Notes: generated by a model from the sequence alone, not told the origin. Positions 25,079 through 33,892 are shown, counted from the first letter of the stretch. The stretch: DNA of 64,000 nt from Candidatus Saccharimonadota bacterium (GCA_013289705.1 JABCZM010000002.1:111098-175097); one strand, 5' to 3'. Translations and numbers: made by a program.

Positions 25079-25092
25079 AAACGGAACATCAC

Positions 25093-25608
25093 ATGAAACC
25101 ATATTTTAGAAACTACAGCCCAAAAGGCCCCGACTACGGGAAGATAATTGCACAGCTAAATACCTGGTCCGTGGGCTCAGGCACCATGAAAGAGATCACT
25201 GCAGAATCGGCAGCCGGCTATCCATATAGACTATCTGCACACGAGCCTGGAACGGGTGTATTACTTGGCAACATTGCCGTTACCAATTACCAGCTTGATG
25301 GTCACGTAACGCTGGGTGCGCACGTGACGAATCCGGCATATTTACGTCAGGGCATTGGTGCCGCCTTACTTGGTGAGGCGCTTGGTGAGCTATTCCATGT
25401 CTTGCCAGATATGCAGTCGTGTGTGGCGTATGTAAATAAGCAAAGTCTGCCAATCTATCTGGCTACAGGCGGGGAGCTGAACGAAAGAGAACGAGATGTC
25501 ATAACTGGTTGTAACTACGTTGTTGACATGCTGGTTCCAGCTCAGGAAGCAGGTTGGGCGCGCGGCTATGGACTTGCCACGGTTCATTCGATAGCGGAGG
25601 TAAGATAA
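25093..25608 (+). CDS. GNAT-family N-acetyltransferase
   Basis: The 171-residue protein has the acetyl-CoA-binding loop RQGIGAALLGEAL (near residues 82-94) after a beta strand (HVTLGAHVTNPAY), as in GNAT enzymes. The substrate is unknown. It is the first full gene after the attenuator, with its ATG 24 bases after the terminator stem, and argS follows after 29 bases. Being between an Arg-type attenuator and argS, it may act on arginine or an arginine-related compound, but nothing in the protein proves this. Confidence 0.8.
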   Translation: MKPYFRNYSPKGPDYGKIIAQLNTWSVGSGTMKEITAESAAGYPYRLSAHEPGTGVLLGNIAVTNYQLDGHVTLGAHVTNPAYLRQGIGAALLGEALGELFHVLPDMQSCVAYVNKQSLPIYLATGGELNERERDVITGCNYVVDMLVPAQEAGWARGYGLATVHSIAEVR

Positions 25609-25637
25609 GTGCTCGGCTTACTATATAATGGAGTGTA

Positions 25638-27308
25638 ATGAAACAAGAATTAGAACAAGCCATGCAAGCGGCAGTGAAAGATTTGTTCGGTACAAGTATT
25701 GCGATTGAACTCACGCGGCCCGATGAACAATTTGGTGACTATGCTACCAATGTGGCGCTGCAGCTGAGTAAACAGGTTGGCAAAAACCCGCGCGAAATAG
25801 CCGAGGCGCTAGCCGTGAAACTGCGTGAAACCCTAGCCAAGAAGCTCGCATCTGTATCTGTTGCGGGGCCGGGTTTTTTGAACCTTACATTGTCCGATAA
25901 TGCGCTCGTAAACGGGCTATTGAGCAAACCGGCACAGCCGTACGCTGGCAAAACGGTAGTGACGGAATACTCTGATCCAAACATCTTCAAGCCCCTACAC
26001 GCTGGCCACCTCTACACAACATTGGTTGGCGATTGTGTATCGCGCTTATTTGAACGAGCCGGTGCCACGGTAGTACGGATTAATTACGGCGGCGATGTTG
26101 GCCTGCATGTTGGCAAGACTATGTGGGCGATTGTAAGGTATTTGGGTGGTGAGCACCCTGAAAAACTTAGTGAAGTTTTGGAAGCAGGGCGTGCAGCTTG
26201 GCTTGGTGCCCGCTATGTTGAAGGTAATGCTGCCTATGAGGACGACGAAGCTGCTAAACAGGAAATTATCGCTGCCAACAAGCATGCCTACCAGCTTCAT
26301 GCCGAAAATGACTACGATTCAGCCTTTGCGCAGATCTACTGGACCTGCCGAACATGGAGCTACGATTACTTCGGTGTGCTGTACGAACAGCTCCAAGTGC
26401 ATCCCTTTGAACGCTATATTCCAGAGAGCGAAGTAACTCCCATTGGCCTGCAGACAGTACGGGAACAATTAGCCGCCGGTGTGTACGAAGAGAGCGACGG
26501 CGCAGTTATTTTTGATGGCGAGAAGTATGGTTTGCATGCCAGAGTATTCATCAACGCGGCCGGCTTGCCAACCTACGAAGCCAAAGAAGTTGGTCTGAGC
26601 ATTATAAAGTGGCACGATTATCACCCCGATTTGTCGGTCATTATCACCGGCAACGACATTACGGAGTACATGAAGGTGGTCATGAAATCTATCGAGCAGT
26701 ATGAGCCGGATTTTGCGCATGTCACCAAACATTTGCCACACGGTAATGTCAAATTGGCCGGTGGCGTAAAGATGAGTTCGCGCAAGGGCAACGTACTGCT
26801 TGCATTGGATATTATTGATGCCGCACAACAGGCTGGCCATGAGAGTGGTCGAAATCCATCCGAAGATAGTATCTTGGCTGCCGTTAAATATGCCTTGGTT
26901 AAAAGCCGCATAGGTGGCGATATTATCTATGATCCTAAGGAGTCAATTGCGCTAGAAGGGAATAGTGGCCCATATCTGCAATATGCCCATGCCAGGGCTC
27001 GCAGTATTTTGGCAAAAGCCGAATCTGCCGAGACCGAATTAAATAATCTGGAACCTGCGGAACGGTCGCTGCTACGAAAAATTACCGAATATACAGAGGT
27101 AATCGACAAGGCCGTGGCCGACCTGATGCCACATCACATCTGCACATATTTGTACGAGCTTGCCCAAACGTTCAACCGTTTTTACGAGCACAATCGAGTT
27201 ATTGATGATCCGCGCCAGGCTGTTCGTTTGCAGTTAGTGACGCACTATGCAGAAACGCTGAAAAATGGCTTACAGCTTTTAGGGATTACTGCCCCAGAGC
27301 GGATGTAG
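25638..27308 (+). CDS. argS: Arginyl-tRNA synthetase
   Basis: The 556-residue class I synthetase has the Add1 N-terminal domain, the HIGH-type site in EYSDPNIFKPLHAGHLY, the KMSK-like KMSSRKGN, and the C-terminal anticodon-binding domain ending in LLGITAPERM (ALxxLGI-type). It charges tRNA-Arg. It may be read from the attenuated upstream promoter through the GNAT gene, and also from its own TATAAT (25624-25629), which ends 8 bases before the ATG and overlaps a GGAG. So attenuation may set only part of its expression. Confidence 0.97.
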   Translation: MKQELEQAMQAAVKDLFGTSIAIELTRPDEQFGDYATNVALQLSKQVGKNPREIAEALAVKLRETLAKKLASVSVAGPGFLNLTLSDNALVNGLLSKPAQPYAGKTVVTEYSDPNIFKPLHAGHLYTTLVGDCVSRLFERAGATVVRINYGGDVGLHVGKTMWAIVRYLGGEHPEKLSEVLEAGRAAWLGARYVEGNAAYEDDEAAKQEIIAANKHAYQLHAENDYDSAFAQIYWTCRTWSYDYFGVLYEQLQVHPFERYIPESEVTPIGLQTVREQLAAGVYEESDGAVIFDGEKYGLHARVFINAAGLPTYEAKEVGLSIIKWHDYHPDLSVIITGNDITEYMKVVMKSIEQYEPDFAHVTKHLPHGNVKLAGGVKMSSRKGNVLLALDIIDAAQQAGHESGRNPSEDSILAAVKYALVKSRIGGDIIYDPKESIALEGNSGPYLQYAHARARSILAKAESAETELNNLEPAERSLLRKITEYTEVIDKAVADLMPHHICTYLYELAQTFNRFYEHNRVIDDPRQAVRLQLVTHYAETLKNGLQLLGITAPERM

Positions 27309-27386
27309 CCGCTGGCTCAGGCAGTACATATTGACAGAGTTGCTCCTAAAGCGTACGCTAAAAGTATATTTAAAAGAGTAACTATT

Positions 27387-27689
27387 ATGACAACGGTTAC
27401 AGCCAAACAATTACGCGAAAACTTGAGCCTGTATCTAGATCGTATGGAGGCTGGCGAAGAAATCGCGGTTATTCGGCATTCAGCAATAATTGGTCGGCTC
27501 AAGCCTGCTCAGAAAGCGCGGAAAGGTAATGGCATGGCGGTCGTGGCCGCAATAGGTGAATATCATAAATATCTAGATGACAATGGTATAAAGTTTGACG
27601 TTGACCTCAATAAATCAGTGAAAGAACTCTACCATGAGGCACTGAATAACGATCCAAAATACGCACAATACGTCACGAAACGGCGGTAA
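27387..27689 (+). CDS. Phd/YefM-type antitoxin
   Basis: The 100-residue protein starts MTTVTAKQLRENLSLYLDRMEAGEEIAVIRHSAIIGRL, the Phd-fold pattern, and has a long charged tail for toxin binding. The PIN toxin gene follows after 9 bases. The pair mirrors the one at 2260-2922. Confidence 0.88.
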   Translation: MTTVTAKQLRENLSLYLDRMEAGEEIAVIRHSAIIGRLKPAQKARKGNGMAVVAAIGEYHKYLDDNGIKFDVDLNKSVKELYHEALNNDPKYAQYVTKRR

Positions 27690-27698
27690 GCGTTACTT

Positions 27699-28076
27699 AT
27701 GGAACGTATCTTTGTTGATGCTAACGTTATTTTAGAAATTATGCTTCGCCGAAGGCACTATAGGGAGGCGCTTAAGGCATTAGCTGTCCCTGACCGCTAT
27801 TTTGTCATTAGCCCACTTACCGTACATCTATGTTATTACTTTTGTTTGCGTGAAAATGTTGATTTCAAAGCAGTTTCAAAAATTCTTGCTGCATTTGAAG
27901 TTTTGCCTATGAACGGGCAGACGGTGCAGCTAGCCCAGGAACGCTGTGACGGGAATGATTTTGAAGATTGTCTCCAATCGGTTTGTGCCGAACTTGGTGG
28001 TTGTGATGGAATTATTACCTTGGATAAAAAGTTCCAAAAGTACAGTGGCACTCCATTACCGGTAGCGGTTTTATAA
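27699..28076 (+). CDS. PIN-domain toxin (VapC-like ribonuclease)
   Basis: The 125-residue PIN protein opens RIFVDANVILEIMLRRRHY with the first catalytic Asp, and carries GNDFEDCLQ near residues 86-94 and ITLDKKF near 106-112 for the remaining acidic residues. It is the toxin partner of the preceding antitoxin and a paralogue of the PIN toxin at 2542-2922. A terminator follows directly. Confidence 0.88.
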   Translation: MERIFVDANVILEIMLRRRHYREALKALAVPDRYFVISPLTVHLCYYFCLRENVDFKAVSKILAAFEVLPMNGQTVQLAQERCDGNDFEDCLQSVCAELGGCDGIITLDKKFQKYSGTPLPVAVL

Positions 28077-28080
28077 ATAT

Positions 28081-28101
28081 GGCGGTTCGGCTGCCTTTTT
28101 T
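28081..28101 (+). terminator. Rho-independent terminator after the TA pair
   Basis: GGCGG-TTCGG-CTGCC (28081-28095) is a short stem with one G.T pair, followed by six T. It ends the toxin-antitoxin operon before msrB. Confidence 0.7.
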
Positions 28102-28124
28102 CTGGTGGTGTACAATAATAATTA

Positions 28125-28517
28125 ATGATAGATGTAACTGACGAGGAATGGAAAAAGAAGCTAACGCCGGAACAGTACTCCGTGCTACGTGAAAAGGCAA
28201 CTGAGGCACCGTTCACCGGCAAGCTATTGGAAAACCATGATGGCGGGGATTATAAGTGTGCGGCCTGCGGCCAGGTAGTCTTCAAAAGCGGTACCAAGTT
28301 TGAATCTGGCAGTGGCTGGCCTAGCTTTTATGACCCGGCAAACACGGATGCCGTGAAACTGGTCGAAGACAATAGTTATGGCGTGAGCCGTACCGAAGTT
28401 GTGTGCGCCAACTGCGGCAGCCATTTGGGCCATTTGTTCCATGATGCCTACGACCAACCGACAGGCGATCGCTTTTGCATCAATTCTGCCGCGCTTGATT
28501 TTCAAAAAGAAGACTAG
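28125..28517 (+). CDS. msrB: Peptide methionine sulfoxide reductase B
   Basis: The 130-residue MsrB reduces methionine-R-sulfoxide. The zinc site CAAC/CANC (Cys 45, 48, 94, 97) and the catalytic Cys 118 in RFCINSAAL are all present, as is GSGWPSF. It ends 4 bases inside the convergent HxlR gene. A TACAAT (28111-28116) ends 8 bases before the ATG. With the neighbouring FMN reductase it may form a small redox-stress neighbourhood. Confidence 0.96.
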   Translation: MIDVTDEEWKKKLTPEQYSVLREKATEAPFTGKLLENHDGGDYKCAACGQVVFKSGTKFESGSGWPSFYDPANTDAVKLVEDNSYGVSRTEVVCANCGSHLGHLFHDAYDQPTGDRFCINSAALDFQKED

Positions 28518-28858
28518 CAGTTGCCGGTGTAGTATTTTTCGCCCCAAGCGGCCATTTTTTGTAGAACGGGAATTAAGTCTTCACCCTTTTGGGTGAGGGT
28601 GTATTCGATCCTGGGTGGCACTTCGGCAAAACTTCGTTTGGTGATAATACAGTGTTCTTCTAGGTCGTCAAGGCGCTGGGAAAGGGTGCGCGGGTTGATG
28701 GTGCCAACAGATCGTTCTAGCTCGCTGAAACGCTTTGAACCAGCCGAAAGATCACGCAAAATCAGGGCAGTCCATTTGCTGCCTATAATCTCCATGGCGC
28801 CGGCAATACAGCCAACTTTTGGTTCTAAACTGGTGTGAGTGGTTGTCGTTGATTTCAT
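28514..28858 (-). CDS. HxlR-family transcriptional regulator
   Basis: The 114-residue winged-helix protein has the HxlR pattern: [56 protein letters not shown] and a C-terminal helix. Cys 17 (GCIAGA) lies near the N-terminus, as in redox-sensing HxlR members. It is divergent from the FMN reductase gene, with a palindromic operator between them, so it probably controls that gene and itself. Confidence 0.92.
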   Translation of the reverse strand: MKSTTTTHTSLEPKVGCIAGAMEIIGSKWTALILRDLSAGSKRFSELERSVGTINPRTLSQRLDDLEEHCIITKRSFAEVPPRIEYTLTQKGEDLIPVLQKMAAWGEKYYTGNC

Positions 28859-28871
28859 ACTTTACAAAGTA

Positions 28872-28890
28872 TAGTATAGGCTTTATACTA
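28872..28890. promoter_or_regulatory. Palindromic operator between hxlR-type and FMN reductase genes
   Basis: TAGTATA-N5-TATACTA is a perfect 7-bp inverted repeat. Similar AGTATA half-sites lie on both sides (28869-28874 and 28907-28912). HxlR dimers bind such AT-rich palindromes. It overlaps the likely -10 regions of both genes. Confidence 0.75.
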
Positions 28891-28928
28891 ACAATTAACT
28901 ATAAAAAGTATAGCATAAAGGAGCCATT

Positions 28929-29507
28929 ATGACAAAACTAGCAGTAATTATTGGTAGTACTCGCCAAGGTCGCCAAAGTGATCGCCTGGCCAACTGGGTC
29001 GCCAAAGAAGCCGCAAAAAAGGCTGACGTAGAAGTACTTGATTTACGCGACTATTCAATGCCGTTTTTCGATGAGGCAATTAGCCCTCGCTATAACCCAG
29101 AGCGACAGCCAGTGCCAGAAGTGAAGAAGTGGCTCGACAAAGTTGCTGAATTTGACGGTTACTTTGTTGTAACGCCCGAATATAACCGATCAACGTCGGC
29201 CGTGCTTAAAAACGCTCTTGATACCCTTGGTTACGAAGCCAACAAAAAGCCTTTTGCCTTGGTTGCTCACGGTTCAAGTGGTGGTGCGCAGGCTGTTGCT
29301 GGCCTTCGTATTACGCTGCCTGGTATCGGTGCCTTTACCATCCCAGAGGCGCTGTTCTTCAGTGACCACCTCGGTGAGTCAATTAGTGACGACTTCGAAC
29401 TGAGCGACGAAAAGAAGGCCAACCCCTACGGCCCACAAACTCAGCTTGAAACTCAAATCGATAGCCTAATTTGGTACGCCGACGCCCTCAAAGCTGCCAG
29501 TAACTAA
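28929..29507 (+). CDS. NAD(P)H-dependent FMN reductase
   Basis: The 192-residue flavodoxin-like protein has the FMN phosphate loop GSTRQGRQSDRLANWV and the second flavin block TPEYNRSTSAVLKNALD. Such enzymes reduce FMN, quinones or azo dyes with NAD(P)H. AAAGGAG lies before the ATG. Divergent HxlR control suggests induction by reactive electrophiles or disulfide stress. Confidence 0.93.
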   Translation: MTKLAVIIGSTRQGRQSDRLANWVAKEAAKKADVEVLDLRDYSMPFFDEAISPRYNPERQPVPEVKKWLDKVAEFDGYFVVTPEYNRSTSAVLKNALDTLGYEANKKPFALVAHGSSGGAQAVAGLRITLPGIGAFTIPEALFFSDHLGESISDDFELSDEKKANPYGPQTQLETQIDSLIWYADALKAASN

Positions 29508-29532
29508 CATAAGTTTGAGAGACGTATGTGTC

Positions 29533-29560
29533 AAAAGAGACCTTGTGAAAGGTCTCTTTT
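29533..29560. terminator. Bidirectional terminator
   Basis: AAAAGAGACC (29533-29542) and GGTCTCTTTT (29551-29560) form a perfect 10-bp stem with an 8-base loop. A/T runs on both sides let it serve the two convergent genes. Confidence 0.9.
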
Positions 29561-29561
29561 G

Positions 29562-30191
29562 TTATAGCCAGCTGTCTACGCCACCGTGATGTGAGCAGGT
29601 GCCAGAGCGACTTTGGCTGAAGCTATAGGAACCGTCTCGACACTGAGCGGTTGCCCCCTGTGGTGTACTTGAGCTGGCTTCGGGACTGCAGACTGTAGTA
29701 CCTACAGAGTTGACATACGTGCCGTTAGTGCAGTTTGGGGTTGGTTCGGGCGCAGGCGTGGGTGCAACGGTGATTGGCGCAGGCTCAACAACGGGTTTGC
29801 GCGCCACGTATGTGCCAATACTGGTGATGGTGTTGAGCGGCTGCTGAGTAACTGCTGTTCCTGTGTGTTTGCAGCCGCTTAGCTTACTTTTCTTATATGT
29901 AGCAGTATAGGTAATGAGTCGTTTTCCAGTGTGACCAACCTGGATGACATTAGACGTGCCTTGGGCTAGGTTAGTATCATTTTGTTCAACCGATTTATAT
30001 CCTATTACCTCTGTTTTTGTGATGGTTTTGGGTGTGTTTTGGCCCGCAACTTTTTTTGTGCACGGTGCAAGCTGGGCTTTGGTTTGAGCCGCCGCCAATA
30101 CAGGGCTTGTTGTAATAGAGCCGAGGACAAGTATGGCTAGTAAAGTGCTGCTTAATCGCCGGTAATTTGAGCTTTTTAGAAGTAGCTTCAT
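29562..30191 (-). CDS. Secreted protein with G5-like and DUF3761-like domains
   Basis: With the start at 30191 the protein has 209 residues and a clear signal peptide (MKLLLKSSNYRR then a hydrophobic run ending near SPVLAAAQ). Residues about 45-120 resemble a G5 domain (NLAQGTSNVIQVGHTGKRLITYTATYK), which binds glycans or metal. A Pro-rich linker follows, and the end (CRDGSYSFSQSRSGTCSHHGGV) matches DUF3761, with four Cys that may form disulfides. It is probably exported and wall-associated. The longer frame adds 18 codons before the signal peptide, which seem untranslated. Confidence 0.8.
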   Translation of the reverse strand: MKLLLKSSNYRRLSSTLLAILVLGSITTSPVLAAAQTKAQLAPCTKKVAGQNTPKTITKTEVIGYKSVEQNDTNLAQGTSNVIQVGHTGKRLITYTATYKKSKLSGCKHTGTAVTQQPLNTITSIGTYVARKPVVEPAPITVAPTPAPEPTPNCTNGTYVNSVGTTVCSPEASSSTPQGATAQCRDGSYSFSQSRSGTCSHHGGVDSWL

Positions 30192-30327
30192 GGCTAAGCG
30201 TAAGTATATACCAAAAATCTTAACCACAAACGTTTTCAGGGTCAATGAGTGCAGAGGTCTACGTACTAGACTATAGGGATAATAGTTTTTAGGGCTTCGG
30301 GGAAGGTTGGTGGGTTATAGTATACGT

Positions 30328-30876
30328 ATGAAGATTGATAAAAACGCTGCGCCAACTAAGTTGCTATGGGTAGATCTGGAGATGACAGGGCTAGATATTC
30401 AAAAAGACGTGATTATTGAAATTGCGGTGGAGGTGACGGATTCTACGACTTTCCAGACACTTGCCAGCTACGAAGCGGTGATTCATCAGCCGGAAGATAA
30501 GTTGCAGAATATGAACGAATGGGCAGCCAATCAGCACGCTATTAGTGGTCTAACGGAGCGCGTACGAACAGAAGGTAAGCCAGAAGCCGATGTGATCCAT
30601 GAACTAGTCGGCTTTATTAAAGCGCAGTTTGGGGACGAGCCAGCAATTTTGGCAGGGAATTCGATTCATAACGATCGCAATTTTATCAAGCAGTGGTGGC
30701 CAGATGTTGAACAAGTTTTGCATTATCGGATGCTTGATGTCAGTAGTTTCAAGATAGTAATGCAGGCTAAATTTGGTGTGCAGTTCGAGAAAAAAGAGAC
30801 TCACCGCGCGTTTGACGACATTCAGGCGTCCATTGCTGAGCTGCAATATTACCTAGAATGGTTCCGTCAGAACTAA
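30328..30876 (+). CDS. orn: Oligoribonuclease
   Basis: The 182-residue DEDDh exonuclease degrades 2-5 base RNA fragments to mononucleotides. Catalytic residues are visible in WVDLEMTGLD (D16, E18), NSIHNDRNF and HRAFDDI. Length and motifs match Orn closely. TATAGT (30316-30321) ends 6 bases before ATG 30328, which decides the start over the upstream in-frame codon at 30307. Confidence 0.96.
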   Translation: MKIDKNAAPTKLLWVDLEMTGLDIQKDVIIEIAVEVTDSTTFQTLASYEAVIHQPEDKLQNMNEWAANQHAISGLTERVRTEGKPEADVIHELVGFIKAQFGDEPAILAGNSIHNDRNFIKQWWPDVEQVLHYRMLDVSSFKIVMQAKFGVQFEKKETHRAFDDIQASIAELQYYLEWFRQN

Positions 30877-30964
30877 GCCTGTCCGATAATAGTGCAGTTT
30901 GGTTGTGGAAAACTTTTATGACTATAGACTGACAACCGAGAAAAAGCTTGTATAATGCAAGTAA

Positions 30965-32758
30965 ATGCTGCTAATGCTTAAGAAAAATAAAAATATGAAT
31001 ATGCGACGCAAATGTGTGCAAATGTCGGCGTTTATTCTCCTGTTTGTTGTAGCTAGCAGCACGCTGCTACTAAACACGGCTTCGGCGGCTATTGCAACTA
31101 TCTCTGTAAGACCAAGTAGTCAAACTGTGCAGGTGGGCGCAATGTTTACGGTTGATTTACGTGTGGATCCCGGTACGTCCGTAAATATGGTCGAGGCGAA
31201 TGTCAATTTTGACCCCGCACAGCTTGGTTATATAAATATTGATACCAGTAGTTCGGCCTTTCCTGACCAGTTAGCCCAGTCGGTGAGTAGTGGTACGATT
31301 AATTTCCAGCGAAGCGTTGGTGTAGGTGGTAACGATGTTAGTAGCGATGCACGGGTGGCGATTATGACGTTCAGGGCGCTTACTAGTGGTAGCGCCTCGT
31401 TAACCATTAGCGGTGCCGACTCGCATAATGATGCCGGTTCGCTTATTAATCTGTCGCCATTCAATACTGTGGTCACCGTATCGGTACCGGCCTGTCCATC
31501 GGGCCAAACCGGTACCCCACCGAATTGCGTAACTCCTGTAGCACCCACCACCCCCACGCCTACACCACCCACACCAACGACACCAACAGCACCTACGGCA
31601 ACTCCTGTGCCTCCAACCTCACCAAAAACCTGTCCATCGGGCCAAACCGGTACCCCACCAAACTGTAAGGCGGTCCCAATAACACCGAAGACCGGTGGCG
31701 CAACTAGTGCTAATCCCGTCGCAACGACAACACCACCAACAACGACGGTACCCGCCACGAGCGCAAATGATGCGAAGCCGGTTATTGGTTCTCAGAACGT
31801 GCAGTTTACCCAAGCCGTTATTACAACGACCAGCAAAGCGCCGACTCAGGTTTATATCGACTATGGCACATCTAGCGAGGCACTGAGCTTGCAAACGCCG
31901 CTCAGTGAACTGGGCACAAGCCATAAGGTATCACTTGATGCAACACGGTTAACGCCTGGTCAAACGTACTATTACGTTGTGGTGTCTAAAGATCAGCAGG
32001 GTAATACCGCGCAAACGACTATGGAGTCGTTTACTACAAAAGGCATTAGTGTGACGATTAAGGTGTTCGATAGTAACCATAAGCCAGTCACCAACAAAGC
32101 GGTGGTGTTGCACTCTGTGGCCTATAATGCGACTACGAACGATAAAGGCGTGGCAACATTCAATAATGTTGCGCCTGGTGCCCACGAACTGACGTACGCT
32201 GTGGGTGACAAGACGTATAGTCAGAATCTGGCAGTTAGTAACACAATTAAAACTGCAACGGATGGGACGCAAACGGCAGCAGCGCAAAATGTATCGGTTG
32301 TCTTGGCTTTCAGTCAGAAATCTGGAAGCGTGGCAGCTATATGGATTATGGCTATTGTTCTACTGGTTATCATTGGCTTCGGTGTATTCTTCTTGTTGTC
32401 ACGCAAGTTCCGTAAGGCTGCCGCCAGAGCGCCTTTAAAATCAGAACCGGTAATTGTTGCTAGTCATGACGACGATGTGGTGGCTGCGCCTCTACCCCTA
32501 CCTTCACCTCCACTTCCGCCCCCGTCTCCACCTCTAACTCCGCAAGCTCAAGCTGTAGAAAGTATCGCTGCACCGCTCAACAATGTACGAGAACCAGAAA
32601 AACCAGAACCTGGAAGCACGGTTGCGCCGTTTATCCAGACACCGGTAATCAGTCCTGTTGCGCAGCCAGTTGTTGAGCGGCCGATAGCTGTGGTAGCACA
32701 GCAGCCAATGAGCAATCAGCCTTTAGATAGTGATGGCGAAGACGAGCCTGGTGCGTAG
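30965..32758 (+). CDS. Cohesin-like surface protein, membrane-anchored
   Basis: The 597-residue protein has a signal peptide (about residues 18-40), a cohesin-like beta domain (about 42-175: VQVGAMFTVDLRVDPG, VEANVNFDPAQL, ARVAIMTFRAL), a Pro/Thr linker with two CPSGQTGTPPNC repeats, a fibronectin III-like domain (about 265-360), a carboxypeptidase-regulatory-like beta domain (about 362-425), a membrane helix (about 455-477) and a Pro-rich cytoplasmic tail. It is built to stand on the cell surface and bind a partner protein or glycan. Promoter CTGACA-N16-TATAAT (30929-30956) ends 8 bases before the ATG. Confidence 0.85.
   Translation: MLLMLKKNKNMNMRRKCVQMSAFILLFVVASSTLLLNTASAAIATISVRPSSQTVQVGAMFTVDLRVDPGTSVNMVEANVNFDPAQLGYINIDTSSSAFPDQLAQSVSSGTINFQRSVGVGGNDVSSDARVAIMTFRALTSGSASLTISGADSHNDAGSLINLSPFNTVVTVSVPACPSGQTGTPPNCVTPVAPTTPTPTPPTPTTPTAPTATPVPPTSPKTCPSGQTGTPPNCKAVPITPKTGGATSANPVATTTPPTTTVPATSANDAKPVIGSQNVQFTQAVITTTSKAPTQVYIDYGTSSEALSLQTPLSELGTSHKVSLDATRLTPGQTYYYVVVSKDQQGNTAQTTMESFTTKGISVTIKVFDSNHKPVTNKAVVLHSVAYNATTNDKGVATFNNVAPGAHELTYAVGDKTYSQNLAVSNTIKTATDGTQTAAAQNVSVVLAFSQKSGSVAAIWIMAIVLLVIIGFGVFFLLSRKFRKAAARAPLKSEPVIVASHDDDVVAAPLPLPSPPLPPPSPPLTPQAQAVESIAAPLNNVREPEKPEPGSTVAPFIQTPVISPVAQPVVERPIAVVAQQPMSNQPLDSDGEDEPGA
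31491..31659 (+). repeat. 31-bp direct repeat inside the cohesin-type gene
   Basis: Bases 31491-31521 recur exactly at 31629-31659 and encode CPSGQTGTPP in both places. They flank a Pro/Thr linker of about 105 bases, so recombination between them could delete or expand the linker in frame. Confidence 0.85.
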
Positions 32759-32872
32759 ATTACTTATACGCCCTACACACCAGTAGTGCCGTCTGCCACA
32801 GCGGCACCACAATCTCAGATAACATTGCAGCAACCCTTTGAGTACAACCGACCTAAGCAGGGATGCCATTAG
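32759..32872 (+). pseudogene. Open in-frame extension after the cohesin-type gene (possible lost tail)
   Basis: After the TAG at 32756-32758 the same frame stays open for 37 codons before the next stop. The translation (TPYTPVVPSATAAPQSQ and so on) is rich in Pro, Ala and Gln like the cytoplasmic tail. This could be a tail lost to a nonsense mutation or chance. I see no start codon or other gene here. Confidence 0.35.
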
Positions 32873-32906
32873 CTAGCTTAGCCAATAGTTTGCTACAATC
32901 TATGTC

Positions 32907-33239
32907 ATGGATCACAAAAGTGTCGAAGAATATATTTTAACTATGCCAAACGCGCGGCTTGATTATCCGTTTGGCAAAGATGTTGCGGTCTATAAAATTG
33001 GCCAAGCCGAAGATGCAAAAATGTTTGCGCTTATTTCCGAAGGCAAAATACCAGTCCAATTGAGCCTCAAGTGCGACCCACAACTCAGCAAGGTGCTCCG
33101 CGAAAAGTACGAAAGCGTCATGCCGGGTTATCATTTGAACAAAAAGCACTGGAATACCATCGTACTCAGCGGCCAATTACCATGGGACGAGATTAAGGGT
33201 TTAATTACCCTCAGCTATCGCTTGGTTACCGAAGGCTAG
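32907..33239 (+). CDS. MmcQ/YjbR-family protein
   Basis: The 110-residue protein has family blocks YPFGKDVAVYKIG, KMFALI, LSLKCDPQ and the closing PGYHLNKKHWNTIVLSG...LITLSYRLV. The family has a double-stranded DNA-binding-like fold, but its role is poorly known. TACAAT (32894-32899) ends 7 bases before the ATG. It overlaps the end of the convergent gene by 4 bases. Confidence 0.9.
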   Translation: MDHKSVEEYILTMPNARLDYPFGKDVAVYKIGQAEDAKMFALISEGKIPVQLSLKCDPQLSKVLREKYESVMPGYHLNKKHWNTIVLSGQLPWDEIKGLITLSYRLVTEG

Positions 33240-33892
33240 CTCTGCTGCTTACTTTGTTGAATAAGTAGTGCTGCATTGCCAAACTCGGTGTTCATGAGTT
33301 TGCGACCCTTTACTCCTGGGTCGGCCTTATATGCGGCTCGTAATGCTTCCTGGTAGCTCGCCAGATCGTTCTGAATAATGCTCGTGAACGTAGTGTCGTA
33401 GGTACTGTTTGCTTGGGCGTTGGCTAGCTCGGTATCGGTGAGTTTGCTCTGTTTTAGACCCAACAGTGCCGGGTTTACCTTTTGCTTGTTCTGGGCAAGG
33501 TAGGTGTTTACCTGTTGTTCGGCGCTGATCATACTCAGTTGGACGGCGGTTGCCAGCTCCAGTGTATCCTGATTGTTGCTCGCAAGTTGTCCAGCTGCAG
33601 AAACTCGAATAAGCTCGGTTTGCTCCTGTAGTACAACAGTCATCGGTGCAAAGTTAGGTCCTGCACCCTTGAGGACAGACATCAAAACTGCTGCCAGGAT
33701 GACCAATATGACCAGGCCAGTCACGGCAACGAGCACCCGTTTTGTGGTTGAACCACCACCAGCAATAAGACTTGGCTTCTTTGACGGCAGTTGCGGATTA
33801 AATATAAAGTCGTAAGGGTTTGCTGGATTTGGTGGTTGCTGCATTGGTGCGCCCGGGTTTGGTGCAGCCGGCATCGGTTGGTTTGGATTCAT
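33236..33892 (-). CDS. Hypothetical protein with Pro-rich N-terminus and one membrane helix
   Basis: The 218-residue protein has a Pro/Asn-rich cytoplasmic start (about residues 1-40), one membrane helix (about 52-72, VLVAVTGLVILVILAAVLMSV) and an outer helical domain (about 80-215) with many Gln, Ala and Thr. No family is recognised. TAAGAT on the minus strand ends 9 bases before the ATG. Confidence 0.7.
   Translation of the reverse strand: MNPNQPMPAAPNPGAPMQQPPNPANPYDFIFNPQLPSKKPSLIAGGGSTTKRVLVAVTGLVILVILAAVLMSVLKGAGPNFAPMTVVLQEQTELIRVSAAGQLASNNQDTLELATAVQLSMISAEQQVNTYLAQNKQKVNPALLGLKQSKLTDTELANAQANSTYDTTFTSIIQNDLASYQEALRAAYKADPGVKGRKLMNTEFGNAALLIQQSKQQS

Noticed and set aside
31228..31758. 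176-codon minus-strand frame rich in Val and Gly
   Set aside because: It is antisense to the Pro/Thr linker of the cohesin-type protein, which gives long false frames.
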